64,000 nucleotides of DNA from Balanoglossus misakiensis (Eukaryota; Hemichordata): assembly GCA_040954595.2 (NCBI GenBank), contig CM082594.2, forward strand, positions 496,001-560,000, read 5' to 3'. Position 1 is the first letter of the stretch; every line of letters begins with the position of its first letter. Position numbers and translations under genes: made by a program. Of this stretch, positions 1 to 11,740 are shown piece after piece. The notes beneath the pieces were generated by a model. That model was given only the letters and a program-made list of their open reading frames with translations. It made no database searches and was not told where the DNA came from.

Positions 1-24
1 TTTCACGGAAAATTTGGTAAAAAT
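1..24 (-). repeat. Reverse-oriented satellite scrap at the window edge
   Basis: The first ~22 bases match, with one mismatch, the right-arm orientation of the second ~330-bp repeat (AAGGAAAATTTGGTAAAA), not the left-arm orientation that follows. Orientation then switches into forward linker at ATTATTGCCTGTC. Only about 22 bases support this, so another inversion boundary just outside the window is likely but not proven. Confidence 0.5.
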
Positions 25-1418
25 TATTGCCTGTCAATTTATAGAGAAAGCCCGAATTTAACCAGGCCCTGGCACTCTAGCGTACAGAGACCACGTTGAT
101 CAAGTCTGATCTCCTACGGCTTGGTTCGACTAAAACCCCGGCACACTATGACAGACACTAGCGTTCGTTAGCAACGGTGATCAAGTCAGATTTTCTACGG
201 CATGGCTTGGCTAAAGCCCTGGCACTCTAGAGCAGAAACACGCGTACAGAGACCACGTTGATCTACTCACATTTCCTTCGGCCTGGCACGGCTGATGCCC
301 CGGCACTATATATAGGACACAAACTGGCGTAAGTTAACAACGGTAATCACGTCGGGTTTCCTACGGCCTGGCTCAGCTGAAGCCCCGGCTCTCTAGAGCA
401 GAAACAGGCGTACATTGACCACGTTGATCAAATCAGATTCCTACGGCGTGACTCCGCTGGTGCACCGGCTCTATATGACACAGACTGGCGTAAGTTATCA
501 ACGATGATTACGTCGGATTTCCTACGGCCTGGTTTAGCTCAAGCCCCGGCACTTTAGAGCGGAAACACGCGTACATTGACCACGATGATCAAGTCAGATC
601 TCCTACGGCTTGGCTCGACTAAAACCCCGGCACACTATGACAGACACTAGCGTTCGTTAGCAACGTTGATCAATTCAGATTTCCTACGGCATGGCTTGGC
701 TAAAGCCCTGGCATTCTAGAGCAGAAACACGCGTACAGAGACCACATTGATCTACTCACATTTCCTTAGGCCTGGCACGGCTGATGCCCCGCACTATATA
801 TAGGACACAGACTGGCGTAAGTTAACAACGGTAATCACGTCGGGTTTCCTACGGCCTGGCTCAGCTGAAGCCCCGGCACTCTAGAGCAGAAACAGGCGTA
901 CATTGACCACGTTGATCAAATTAGATTCCTACGGCGTGACTCGGCTGGTGCACCGGCTCTATATGACACAGACTGGCGTAAGTTATCAACGGTGATTACG
1001 TCGGATTTCCTACGGCCTGGTTTAGCTGAAGCCCCGGCACTTTAGAGCGGAAACACGCGTACATTGACCACGATGATCCAGTCAGATCTCCTACGGCCTG
1101 GCTCGACTAAAACCCCGGCACACCATGACAGACACTAGCGTTCGTTAGCAACGGTGATCAAGTCGGATTTCCTTCGGCCTGGCTCTGCAAAACACCCGAC
1201 ACTCTAGTACAAAGACGTTGGCTAAGTCGGGCAAACCGAAGAGGGAAAGTCACAGCGGGTCAACACTCGACATTTGTAATGGTAGGACTACATTATTGCC
1301 TGTCAATTTATAGAGAAAGCCCGAATTTAACCAGGGCGTTTCAAACACCGACGTTAGTTGTGGGCACGGCCTGCAGTACTGACGGGTAAGCTGACATCGG
1401 CGTACCGCATTTAATGTA
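25..1418 (+). repeat. Monomer L0 (partial, rearranged, expanded subrepeats)
   Basis: It begins with a linker fragment (25-84) that jumps directly into 80-bp subrepeats at AACCAGG/CCCTGGCAC, so the AT-rich block is missing. The subrepeat block (about 84-1220) holds about 14 copies. Six subrepeats are duplicated in tandem with a 488-bp offset (for example CGATGATC at 582 and 1070). Its variants (TTTAGCTCAAGCCCC, CCTTAGGCCTGG, GATGCCCCGCACTAT) recur in the monomer that follows the DNA transposon near 16.7-17.1 kb. Confidence 0.85.
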
Positions 1419-1670
1419 GGGGGGGGGGGGGACAGAACGGTTCAATACTATATTTATTAGATATCAGCTACTTTTGGACAATCATCTAAAATCTAAATCA
1501 TTTTTTCATATTTGGATATCTGATGATGTATGAAATTTCCATTATATGTAAAAATGGTGCTGATTTTAAAAAATGCACTCTGAATGAGCTGATTTAATAC
1601 GAAATTGCGTTTTATTCGTTTTTGCACCAAAAAGGTCATTTTTAGGGAAAACATTCTTTATTCTTTAAAT

Positions 1671-2726
1671 TCGGTGACCTGATCATATATAAACAATTGC
1701 TTGTATGTTAAAAGTTTTAATGACTTTTAAAAGCAGTGACACTGGCGGCATTCAACACGAAAATAACAATTTTAGCCACAATTCGGTCAAAATGGTAAAT
1801 TTTTGAAAATTACAAAAAATACCTGTTTTCTACATTTTCGGAAATCTGATGGAGTATAGAATGCTCTTCGTATACATATATCGATACAAATTCCACAAAA
1901 AAACGGCCAATTTGGCTCACTGCAGACAAAATTGCGTTTTACCAAATTTTCCTTGAAAATGTCATTTTTAGAAAAAAAAATAAAAACAACCTTTGTTCTT
2001 CGAATTTGGTGCCCTGATCATATATGACATGTTGATTGTATGTTAAAACTTTCGACCACTCCAAAAATGCAGAGATATTGACGGAATTCAAGAAAAAATA
2101 GCCATTTTGGCCATATTTTGACAAAAATGGTAAATTTTTAAAAAATCATAAAAAATTAACTCTTTTCTTCATTTTCGGAAATATTATGGAGCATGAAGTG
2201 TCGTTCTCTTGTAAAAAGTGCTGCAAATTCCAGAAAAGGCGGTATAATTTGAATCACCCATGACAAAATTACCATTTTCGACTTTTTTTCGAAAAATTGT
2301 GATTTTTACAAAATAAATAAGAATAAATTATTTTCTTAGTTTCAAAAGGGTAGAGACACTTTCCACACAGGTTTTTTAACATTGAATTCCCATTCATCAA
2401 CTCAGATTTCCTACAGCATAAGTCGGCTAAAACCCTGACACTCTAGAGCAGAAACAGTTGCACACTGGTAACGTTGAACAAGTCGATTTTTCTACGGCCT
2501 GGCTCGGCTAAATCTCCGTCACAATATGACAGACACTAGCGTTCGTTAGCAACGTTGATCAAGTCAGATTTCCTACGGCATGGCTTGGCTAAAGCCCTGG
2601 CACTCTAGAGCAGAAACACGCGTACAGAAACCACGTTGATCTACTCACATTTCCTTCGGCCTGGCTCAGCTGAAGCCCCGGCACTCTAGATCAGAAACAG
2701 GCGTACATTGACCACGTTGATCAAAT
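1671..2726 (+). repeat. 1,056-bp derivative satellite unit, copy 1
   Basis: This unit starts at TCGGTGACCTGATC inside the first 330-bp repeat, runs through repeats 2 and 3 and a few subrepeats, then at GATCAAATTCGGTGACC returns to its own start. It lacks roughly 1 kb of the normal monomer: most subrepeats, the linker, the G tract and the start of the AT-rich block. AAATT is present on both sides of the deletion in intact units, so microhomology joining is likely. Confidence 0.9.
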
Positions 2727-3782
2727 TCGGTGACCTGATCATATATAAACAATTGCTTGTATGTTAAAAGTTTTAATGACTTTTAAAAGCAGTGACACTG
2801 GCGGCATTCAACACGAAAATAACAATTTTAGCCACAATTCGGTCAAAATGGTAAATTTTTGAAAATTACAAAAAATACCTGTTTTCTACATTTTCGGAAA
2901 TCTGATGGAGTATAGAATGCTCTTCGTATACATATATCGATACAAATTCCACAAAAAAACGGCCAATTTGGCTCACTGCAGACAAAATTGCGTTTTACCA
3001 AATTTTCCTTGAAAATGTCATTTTTAGAAAAAAAAATAAAAAAAACCTTTGTTCTTCGAATTTGGTGCCCTGATCATATATGACATGTTGATTGTATGTT
3101 AAAACTTTCGACCACTCCAAAAATGCAGAGATATTGACGGAATTCAAGAAAAAATAGCCATTTTGGCCATATTTTGACAAAAATGGTAAATTTTTAAAAA
3201 ATCATAAAAAATTAACTCTTTTCTTCATTTTCGGAAATATTATGGAGCATGAAGTGTCGTTCTCTTGTAAAAAGTGCTGCAAATTCCAGAAAAGGCGGTA
3301 TAATTTGAATCACCCATGACAAAATTACCATTTTCGACTTTTTTTCGAAAAATTGTGATTTTTACAAAATAAATAAGAATAAATTATTTTCTTAGTTTCA
3401 AAAGGGTAGAGACACTTTCCACACAGGTTTTTTAACATTGAATTCCCATTCATCAACTCAGATTTCCTACAGCATAAGTCGGCTAAAACCCTGACACTCT
3501 AGAGCAGAAACAGTTGCACACTGGTAACGTTGAACAAGTCGATTTTTCTACGGCCTGGCTCGGCTAAATCTCCGTCACAATATGACAGACACTAGCGTTC
3601 GTTAGCAACGTTGATCAAGTCAGATTTCCTACGGCATGGCTTGGCTAAAGCCCTGGCACTCTAGAGCAGAAACACGCGTACAGAAACCACGTTGATCTAC
3701 TCACATTTCCTTCGGCCTGGCTCAGCTGAAGCCCCGGCACTCTAGATCAGAAACAGGCGTACATTGACCACGTTGATCAAAT
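2727..3782 (+). repeat. 1,056-bp derivative satellite unit, copy 2
   Basis: This is an essentially identical tandem copy of the preceding unit; the only difference I noticed is in the A-rich run near 3040. It ends with the same GATCAAATTCGG junction, after which a full-length monomer resumes. Near-identity implies very recent tandem duplication. Confidence 0.9.
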
Positions 3783-5674
3783 TCGGTGACCTGATCATAT
3801 ATAAACAATTGCTTGTATGTTAAAAGTTTTAATGACTTTTAAAAGCAGTGACACTGGCGGCATTCAACACGAAAATAACAATTTTAGCCACAATTCGGTC
3901 AAAATGGTAAATTTTTGAAAATTACAAAAAATACCTGTTTTCTACATTTTCGGAAATCTGATGGAGTATAGAATGCTCTTCGTATACATATATCGATACA
4001 AATTCCACAAAAAAACGGCCAATTTGGCTCACTGCAGACAAAATTGCGTTTTACCAAATTTTCCTTGAAAATGTCATTTTTAGAAAAAAAAAATAAAAAA
4101 AACCTTTGTTCTTCGAATTTGGTGCCCTGATCATATATGACATGTTGATTGTATGTTAAAACTTTCGACCACTCCAAAAATGCAGAGATATTGACGGAAT
4201 TCAAGAAAAAATAGCCATTTTGGCCATATTTTGACAAAAATGGTAATTTTTTAAAAAATCATAAAAAATTAACTCTTTTCTTCATTTTCGGAAATATTAT
4301 GGAGCATGAAGTGTCGTTCTCTTGTAAAAAGTGCTGCAAATTCCAGAAAAGGCGGTATAATTTGAATCACCCAAGACAAAATTGCAATTTTTCGACTTTT
4401 TTTCGAAAAATTGTCTTTTTTACAAAATAAATAAGAATAAATTCTTTTCTTAGTTTCAAACGGGTAGAGATACTTTCCACACGGGTTTTCTAACATTGAA
4501 TTCCCGTTCATCAACTCAGATTTCCTACAGCATAAGTCGGCTAAAACCCTGACACTCTAGAGCAGAAACAGTTGCACACTGGTAACGTTGAACAAGTCGA
4601 TTTTTCTACGGCCTGGCTCGGCTAAATCTCCGTCACAATATGACAGACACTAGCGTACGTTAGCAACGGTGATCAAGTCAGATTTTCTACGGCATGGGTT
4701 GGATAAAGCCCCGGCACTCTAGAGCAGAAACACGCGTACAGAGACCACGTTGATCAAGTCTGATCTCCTACGGCTTGGCTCGACTAAAACCCCGGCACAC
4801 TATGACAGACATTAGCGTTCGTTAGCAACGTTGATCAAGTCAGATTTCCTACGGCATGGCTTGGCTAAAGCCCTGGCACTCTAGAGCAGAAACACGCGTA
4901 CAGAGACCACGTTGATCTACTCACATTTCCTTCGGCCTGGCACGGCTGATGCCCCGGCACTATATATAGGACACAAACTGGCGTAAGTTAACAACGGTAA
5001 TCACGTCGGGTTTCCCACGGCCTGGCTCAGCTGAAGCCCCGGCACTCTAGAGCAGAAACAGGCGTACATTGACCACGTTGATCAAGTAAGATTTCCTACG
5101 GCGTGATTCGGCTGGTGCACCGGCTCTATATGACACAGACTGGCGTAAGTTATCAACGGTGATTACGTCGGATTTCCTACGGCATGGTTTAGCTGAAGCC
5201 CCGGCACTTAAAAGCGGAAACACGCGTACATTGACCACGATGATCAAGTCAGATCTCCTACGGCCTGGCTCGACTAAAACCCCGGCACACCATGACAGAC
5301 ACTAGCGTTCGTTAGCAACGGTGATCAAGTCGGATTTCCTTCGGCCTGGCTCTGCAAAAGACCCGACACATTAGTACAAAGACGTTGGCTAAGTCGGGCA
5401 AACCGAAGAGGGAAAGTCACAGCGGGTCAACACTCGACATTTGTTCGGGTAGGACTGCATTATTGCCTGTCAATTTATAGAGAAAGCCCGAATTTAACCA
5501 GGGCGTTACAAACACCGACGTTAGTTGGGGGCACGGCCTGCAGTACTGACGGGTAAGCTGACATCGGCGTACCGCATATAATATAGGGGGGGGGGGGGAA
5601 ACAGAACGGTTCAATACTACATTTATTAGATATCAGCTAATTTTGGACAATCATCTAAAATCTAAATCATTTTT

Positions 5675-6562
5675 TCATATTTGGATATCTGATGATGTAT
5701 GAAATTTCCATTATATGTAAAAATGGTGCTGATTATAAAAAATGCACTCTGAATGAACTGATTTAATACAAAATTACGTTTTATTCGTTTGTGCACCTAA
5801 AAGGTCATTTTTAGGCAAAACATTCTTTATTTTTTTAATTCGGTGACCTGATCATATATAAAGAATGGCTTGTATGTTAAAAGTTTTTATGACTTTTAAA
5901 AGCAGTGACACTGGCGGCATTCAACACGAAAATAACAATTTTAGCCACAATTTGGTCAAAATGGAAAATTTTTCAAAATTACAAAAAATACTCTTTTCTA
6001 CATTTTCGGAAATCTGATGGAGTATAGAAGGCTCTTCGTATGTATATATCGATACAATTTCCACAAAAAACCGTCTAATTTGGCTCACTGCAGACAAAAT
6101 TGCGTTTTACCAAATTTTCCTTGAAAATGTCATTTTTAGAAAAAAAAATAAAAAAAACCTTTGTTCTTCGAATTTGGTGCCCCGATCATATATGACATGT
6201 TGATTGTATGTTAAAAGTTTCGACCACTCCAAAAATGCAGAGATATTGACGGAATTCAAGAAAAAATAGCCATTTTGGCCATATTTTGACAAAAATGGTA
6301 AAATTTTAAAAAATCATAAAAAATTAACTCTTTTCTTCATTTTCGGAAATATTATGGAGCATGAAGGTCGTTCTCTTGTAAAAAGTGCTGCAAATTCCAG
6401 AAAAGGCGGTATAATTTGAATCACCCAAGACAAAATTGCAATTTTTCGACTTTTTTTCGAAAAATTGTCTTTTTTACAAAATAAATAAGAATAAATTCTT
6501 TTCTTAGTTTCAAACGGGTAGAGATACTTTCCACACGGGTTTTCTAACATTGAATTCCCGTT
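5675..6562 (+). repeat. Reference AT-rich block: three diverged ~330-bp repeats
   Basis: Three degenerate direct repeats can be aligned by eye, starting near 5675, 6000 and 6337. Shared landmarks in order are GGAAATCTGATGGAGTAT-like, GACAAAATTGCGTTTTA-like, a CATTTTTAG segment, TGATCATATATNAA/GACA followed by TTGTATGTTAAAA, and a CCATATTTTGACAAAAATGG-like end. The landmark GGATATCTGATG / GGAAATCTGATG / GGAAATATTATG lies at offsets of 325 and 337 bp. The third copy loses similarity in its second half. This is an older layer of duplication than the 2.05-kb period. Confidence 0.75.
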
Positions 6563-7452
6563 CATCAACTCAGATTTCCTACAGCATAAGTCGGCTAAAA
6601 CCCTGACACTCTAGAGCAGAAACAGTTGCACACTGGTAACGTTGAACAAGTCGATTTTTCTACGGCCTGGCTCGGCTAAATCTCCGTCACAATATGACAG
6701 ACACTAGCGTACGTTAGCAACGGTGATCAAGTCAGATTTTCTACGGCATGGGTTGGATAAAGCCCCGGCACTCTAGAGCAGAAACACGCGTACAGAGACC
6801 ACGTTGATCAAGTCTGATCTCCTACGGCTTGGCTCGACTAAAACCCCGGCACACTATGACAGACATTAGCGTTCGTTAGCAACGTTGATCAAGTCAGATT
6901 TCCTACGGCATGGCTTGGCTAAAGCCCTGGCACTCTAGAGCAGAAACACGCGTACAGAGACCACGTTGATCTACTCACATTTCCTTCGGCCTGGCACGGC
7001 TGATGCCCCGGCACTATATATAGGACACAAACTGGCGTAAGTTAACAACGGTAATCACGTCGGGTTTCCCACGGCCTGGCTCAGCTGAAGCCCCGGCACT
7101 CTAGAGCAGAAACAGGCGTACATTGACCACGTTGATCAAGTAAGATTTCCTACGGCGTGATTCGGCTGGTGCACCGGCTCTATATGACACAGACTGGCGT
7201 AAGTTATCAACGGTGATTACGTCGGATTTCCTACGGCATGGTTTAGCTGAAGCCCCGGCACTTAAAAGCGGAAACACGCGTACATTGACCACGATGATCA
7301 AGTCAGATCTCCTACGGCCTGGCTCGACTAAAACCCCGGCACACCATGACAGACACTAGCGTTCGTTAGCAACGGTGATCAAGTCGGATTTCCTTCGGCC
7401 TGGCTCTGCAAAAGACCCGACACATTAGTACAAAGACGTTGGCTAAGTCGGG
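6563..7452 (+). repeat. Reference 80-bp subrepeat block of the monomer (11 copies)
   Basis: Eleven subrepeats of about 80 bp make up this GC-richer block. Each has a core reading approximately TGATCAAGTC, then TTCCTACGGC, then a TGGCT...GCTGAAGCCCCGGCAC segment. Two tails alternate: type A (CTCTAGAGCAGAAACACGCG...) and type B (CTATGACAGACACTAGCG...), giving a ~160-bp dimer. The first two subrepeats and the last are the most diverged, as expected for edges of a block homogenised by unequal exchange. The same order of eleven is seen in most monomers. Confidence 0.9.
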
Positions 7453-7647
7453 CAAACCGAAGAGGGAAAGTCACAGCGGGTCAACACTCGACATTTGTTC
7501 GGGTAGGACTGCATTATTGCCTGTCAATTTATAGAGAAAGCCCGAATTTAACCAGGGCGTTACAAACACCGACGTTAGTTGGGGGCACGGCCTGCAGTAC
7601 TGACGGGTAAGCTGACATCGGCGTACCGCATATAATATAGGGGGGGG
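7453..7647 (+). repeat. Reference linker plus G tract
   Basis: A segment of about 187 bp, single-copy within each monomer, links the last 80-bp subrepeat to a homopolymer G tract (8 Gs here). It is the least repetitive part of the monomer and well conserved between units. It carries two main alleles across the window, distinguished by GTCAATTTATAGAGAAAG versus GTCGATTTATAGAGAGAG. Confidence 0.85.
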
Positions 7648-9687
7648 AAACAGAACGGTTCAATACTACATTTATTAGATATCAGCTAATTTTGGACAAT
7701 CATCTAAAATCTAAATCATTTTTTCATATTTGGATATCTGATGATGTATGAAATTTCCATTATATGTAAAAATGGTGCTGATTATAAAAAATGCACTCTG
7801 AATGAACTGATTTAATACAAAATTACGTTTTATTCGTTTGTGCACCTAAAAGGTCATTTTTAGGCAAAACATTCTTTATTTTTTTAATTCGGTGACCTGA
7901 TCATATATAAAGAATGGCTTGTATGTTAAAAGTTTTTATGACTTTTAAAAGCAGTGACACTGGCGGCATTCAACACGAAAATAACAATTTTAGCCACAAT
8001 TTGGTCAAAATGGAAAATTTTTCAAAATTACAAAAAATACTCTTTTCTACATTTTCGGAAATCTGATGGAGTATAGAAGGCTCTTCGTATGTATATATCG
8101 ATACAATTTCCACAAAAAACCGTCTAATTTGGCTCACTGCAGACAAAATTGCGTTTTACCAAATTTTCCTTGAAAATGTCATTTTTAGAAAAAAAAATAA
8201 AAAAAACCTTTGTTCTTCGAATTTGGTGCCCCGATCATATATGACATGTTGATTGTATGTTAAAAGTTTCGACCACTCCAAAAATGCAGAGATATTGACG
8301 GAATTCAAGAAAAAATAGCCATTTTGGCCATATTTTGACAAAAATGGTAAAATTTTAAAAAATCATAAAAAATTAACTCTTTTCTTCATTTTCGGAAATA
8401 TTATGGAGCATGAAGGTCGTTCTCTTGTAAAAAGTGCTGCAAATTCCAGAAAAGGTGGTATAATTTGAATCACCCAAGACAAAATTACCATTTTCGCCTT
8501 TGTTTCGAAAAATTGTCTTTTTTACAAAATAAATAAGAATAAATTCTTTTCTTAGTTTCAAACGGGTAGAGATACTTTCTACACGGGTTTTCTAACATTG
8601 AATTCCCGTTCATCAACTCAGATTTCCTACAGCATAAGTCGGCTAAAACCCTGAGACTTTAGAGCAGAAACAGTTGCACACTGGTAACGTTGAACAAGTC
8701 GATTTTTCTACGGCCTGGCTCGGCTAAATCTCCGTCACAATATGACAGACACTAGCGTACGTTAGCAACGGTGATCAAGTCAGATTTTCTACAGCATGGC
8801 TTGGATAAAGCCCCGGCACTCTAGAGCAGAAACACGCGTACAGAGACCACGTTGATCAAGTCTGATCTCCTACGGCTTGGCTCGACTAAAACCCCGGCAC
8901 ACTATGACAGACATTAGCGTTCGTTAGCAACGTTGATCAAGTCAGATTTCCTACGGCATGGCTTGGCTAAAGCCCTGGCACTCTAGAGCAGAAACACGCG
9001 TACAGAGACCACGTTGATCTACTCACATTTCCTTCGGCCTGGCACGGCTGATGCCCCGGCACTATATATAGGACACAAACTGGCGTAAGTTAACAACGGT
9101 AATCACGTCGGGTTTCCCACGGCCTGGCTCAGCTGAAGCCCCGGCACTCTAGAGCAGAAACAGGCGTACATTGACCACGTTGATCAAGTAAGATTTCCTA
9201 CGGCGTGATTCGGCTGGTGCACCGGCTCTATATGACACAGACTGGCGTAAGTTATCAACGGTGATTACGTCGGATTTCCTACGGCCTGGTGTAGCTGAAG
9301 CCCCGGCCCTTTAGAGCGGAAACACGCGTACATTGACCACGATAATCAAGTCAGATCTCCTACGGCCTGGCTCGACTAAAACCCCGGCACACCATGACAG
9401 ACACTAGCGTTCGTTAGCAACGGTGATCAAGTCGGATTTCCTTCGGCCTGGCTCTGCAAAAGACCCGACACATTAGTACAAAGACGTTGGCTAAGTCGGG
9501 CAAACCGAAGAGGGAAAGTCACAGCGGGTCAACACTCGACATTTGTTCGGGTAGGACTGCATTATTGCCTGTCAATTTATAGAGAAAGCCCGAATTTAAC
9601 CAGGGCGTTACAAACACCGACGTTAGTTGGGGGCACGGCCTGCAGTACTGACGGGTAAGCTGACATCGGCGTACCGCATATAATATA
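7640..9687 (+). repeat. Monomer L3 (2,048 bp)
   Basis: Standard monomer with the shortest G tract in the window (8). In the third 330-bp repeat it carries GGTGGTATAATTT and TTTTCGCCTTTGTTTCG, shared only with the next unit. Confidence 0.92.
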
Positions 9688-11740
9688 GGGGGGGGGGGGG
9701 AAACAGAACGGTTCAATACTACATTTATTAGATATCAGCTAATTTTGGACAATCATCTAAAATCTAAATCATTTTTTCATATTTGGATATCTGATGATGT
9801 ATGAAATTTCCATTATATGTAAAAATGGTGCTGATTATAAAAAATGCACTCTGAATGAACTGATTTAATACAAAATTACGTTTTATTCGTTTTTGCACCT
9901 AAAAGGTCATTTTTAGGCAAAACATTCTTTATTTTTTTAATTCGGTGACCTGATCATATATAAAGAATGGCTTGTATGTTAAAAGTTTTTATGACTTTTA
10001 AAAGCAGTGACACTGGCGGCATTCAACACGAAAATAACAATTTTAGCCACAATTTGGTCAAAATGGAAAATTTTTCAAAATTACAAAAAATACCCTTTTC
10101 TACATTTTCGGAAATCTGATGGAGTATAGAAGGCTCTTCGTATGTATATATCGATACAATTTCCACAAAAAACCGTCTAATTTGGCTCACTGCAGACAAA
10201 ATTGCGTTTTACCAAATTTTCCTTGAAAATGTCATTTTTAGAAAAAAAAATAAAAAAAACCTTTGTTCTTCGAATTTGGTGCCCCGATCATATATGACAT
10301 GTTGATTGTATGTTAAAAGTTTCGACCACTCCAAAAATGCAGAGATATTGACGGAATTCAAGAAAAAATAGCCATTTTGGCCATATTTTGACAAAAATGG
10401 TAAAATTTTAAAAAATCATAAAAAATTAACTCTTTTCTTCATTTTCGGAAATATTATGGAGCATGAAGGTCGTTCTCTTGTAAAAAGTGCTGCAAATTCC
10501 AGAAAAGGTGGTATAATTTGAATCACCCAAGACAAAATTACCATTTTCGCCTTTGTTTCGAAAAATTGTCTTTTTTACAAAATAAATAAGAATAAATTCT
10601 TCTCTTAGTTTCAAACGGGTAGAGATACTTTCTACACGGGTTTTCTAACATTGAATTCCCGTTCATCAACTCAGATTACCTACAGCATAAGTCGGCTAAA
10701 ACCCTGAGACTTTAGAGCAGAAACAGTTGCACACTGGTAACGTTGAACAAGTCGATTTTTCTACGGCCTGGCTCGGCTAAATCTCCGTCACAATATGACA
10801 GACACTATCGTACGTTAGTAACGGTGATCAGGTCAGATTTTCTACGGCATGGCTTGGATAAAGCCCCGGCACTCTAGAGCAGAAACACGCGTACAGAGAC
10901 CACGTTGATCAAGTCTGATCTCTTACGGCTTGGCTCGACTAAAACCCCGGCACACTATGACAGACATTAGCGTTCGTTAGCAACGTTGATCAAGTCAGAT
11001 TTCCTACGGCATGGCTTGGCTAAAGCCCTGGCACTCTAGAGCAGAAACACGCGTACAGAGACCACGTTGATCTACTCACATTTCCTTCGGCCTGGCACGG
11101 CTGATGCCCCGGCACTATATATAGGACACAAACTGGCGTAAGTTAACAACGGTAATCACGTCGGGTTTCCCACGGCCTGGCTCAGCTGAAGCCCCGGCAC
11201 TCTAGAGCAGAAACAGGCGTACATTGACCACGTTGATCAAGTAAGATTTCCTACGGCGTGACTCGGCTGGTGCACCGGCTCTATATGACACAGACTGGCG
11301 TAAGTTATCAACGGTGATTACGTCGGATTTCCTACGGCCTGGTGTAGCTGAAGCCCCGGCCCTTTAGAGCGGAAACACGCGTACATTGACCACGATAATC
11401 AAGTCAGATCTCCTACGGCCTGGCTCGACTAAAACCCCGGCACACCATGACAGACACTAGCGTTCGTTAGCAACGGTGATCAAGTCTGATTTCCTTCGGC
11501 CTGGCTCTGCAAAAGACGCGACACATTAGTACAAAGACGTTGGCTAAGTCGGGCAAACCGAAGAGGGAAAGTCACAGCGGGTCAACACTCGACATTTGTT
11601 CCGGTAGGACTACATTATTGGCTGTCAATTTATAGAGAAAGCCCGAATTTAACCAGGGCGTTTCAAACACCGACGTTAGTTGTGGGCACGGCCTGCAGTA
11701 CTGATGGGTAAGCTGACATCGGCGTACCGCATGTAATGTA
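9688..11740 (+). repeat. Monomer L4 (2,053 bp)
   Basis: Sister copy of the preceding unit, with the same CGCCTTTGTTTCG allele and the subrepeat variant GGTGTAGCTGAAGCCCC. The G tract is 13 bases. Confidence 0.92.

Larger units (their letters stand above)
1419..5585 (+). repeat. Monomer L1 with two embedded 1,056-bp derivative units
   Basis: A normal monomer opens at the 13-base G tract. It is interrupted by two tandem short units (1671-2726 and 2727-3782) before completing normally. Its AT-rich block lacks the usual AGACGGTCTTTTGTG allele and instead reads GGCCGTTTTTTTGTGG on the opposite strand, an allele shared with the right-arm monomer at 50812-52865. Confidence 0.88.
5586..7639 (+). repeat. 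Monomer L2 (2,054 bp)
   Basis: Standard-length monomer with a 13-base G tract followed by AAACAG. It is the reference for the module coordinates given here. Its subrepeat block is almost identical to that of the preceding monomer. Confidence 0.92.

Noticed and set aside
110-135. GGTTCGACT / GGCTCGACT in the subrepeats as a pol III B box or tRNA relic
   Set aside because: Only part of the B-box consensus matches, there is no A box at suitable spacing and no cloverleaf could be drawn.
1939-2124. A 61-residue minus-strand frame that recurs in most monomers (also on the plus strand in the right arm), and longer versions at 3899-4237 and 20059-20520
   Set aside because: It recurs because the DNA repeats. 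Length changes with single-base indels between copies, start codons are not conserved, composition follows the AT-rich repeat, and there is no domain. The longest versions are chance read-through into the next 330-bp repeat.
6563-7452. CRISPR-like appearance of regularly spaced ~80-bp repeats
   Set aside because: The whole 80-bp period is repetitive, with no unique spacers. There are no cas genes and the context is eukaryotic satellite.
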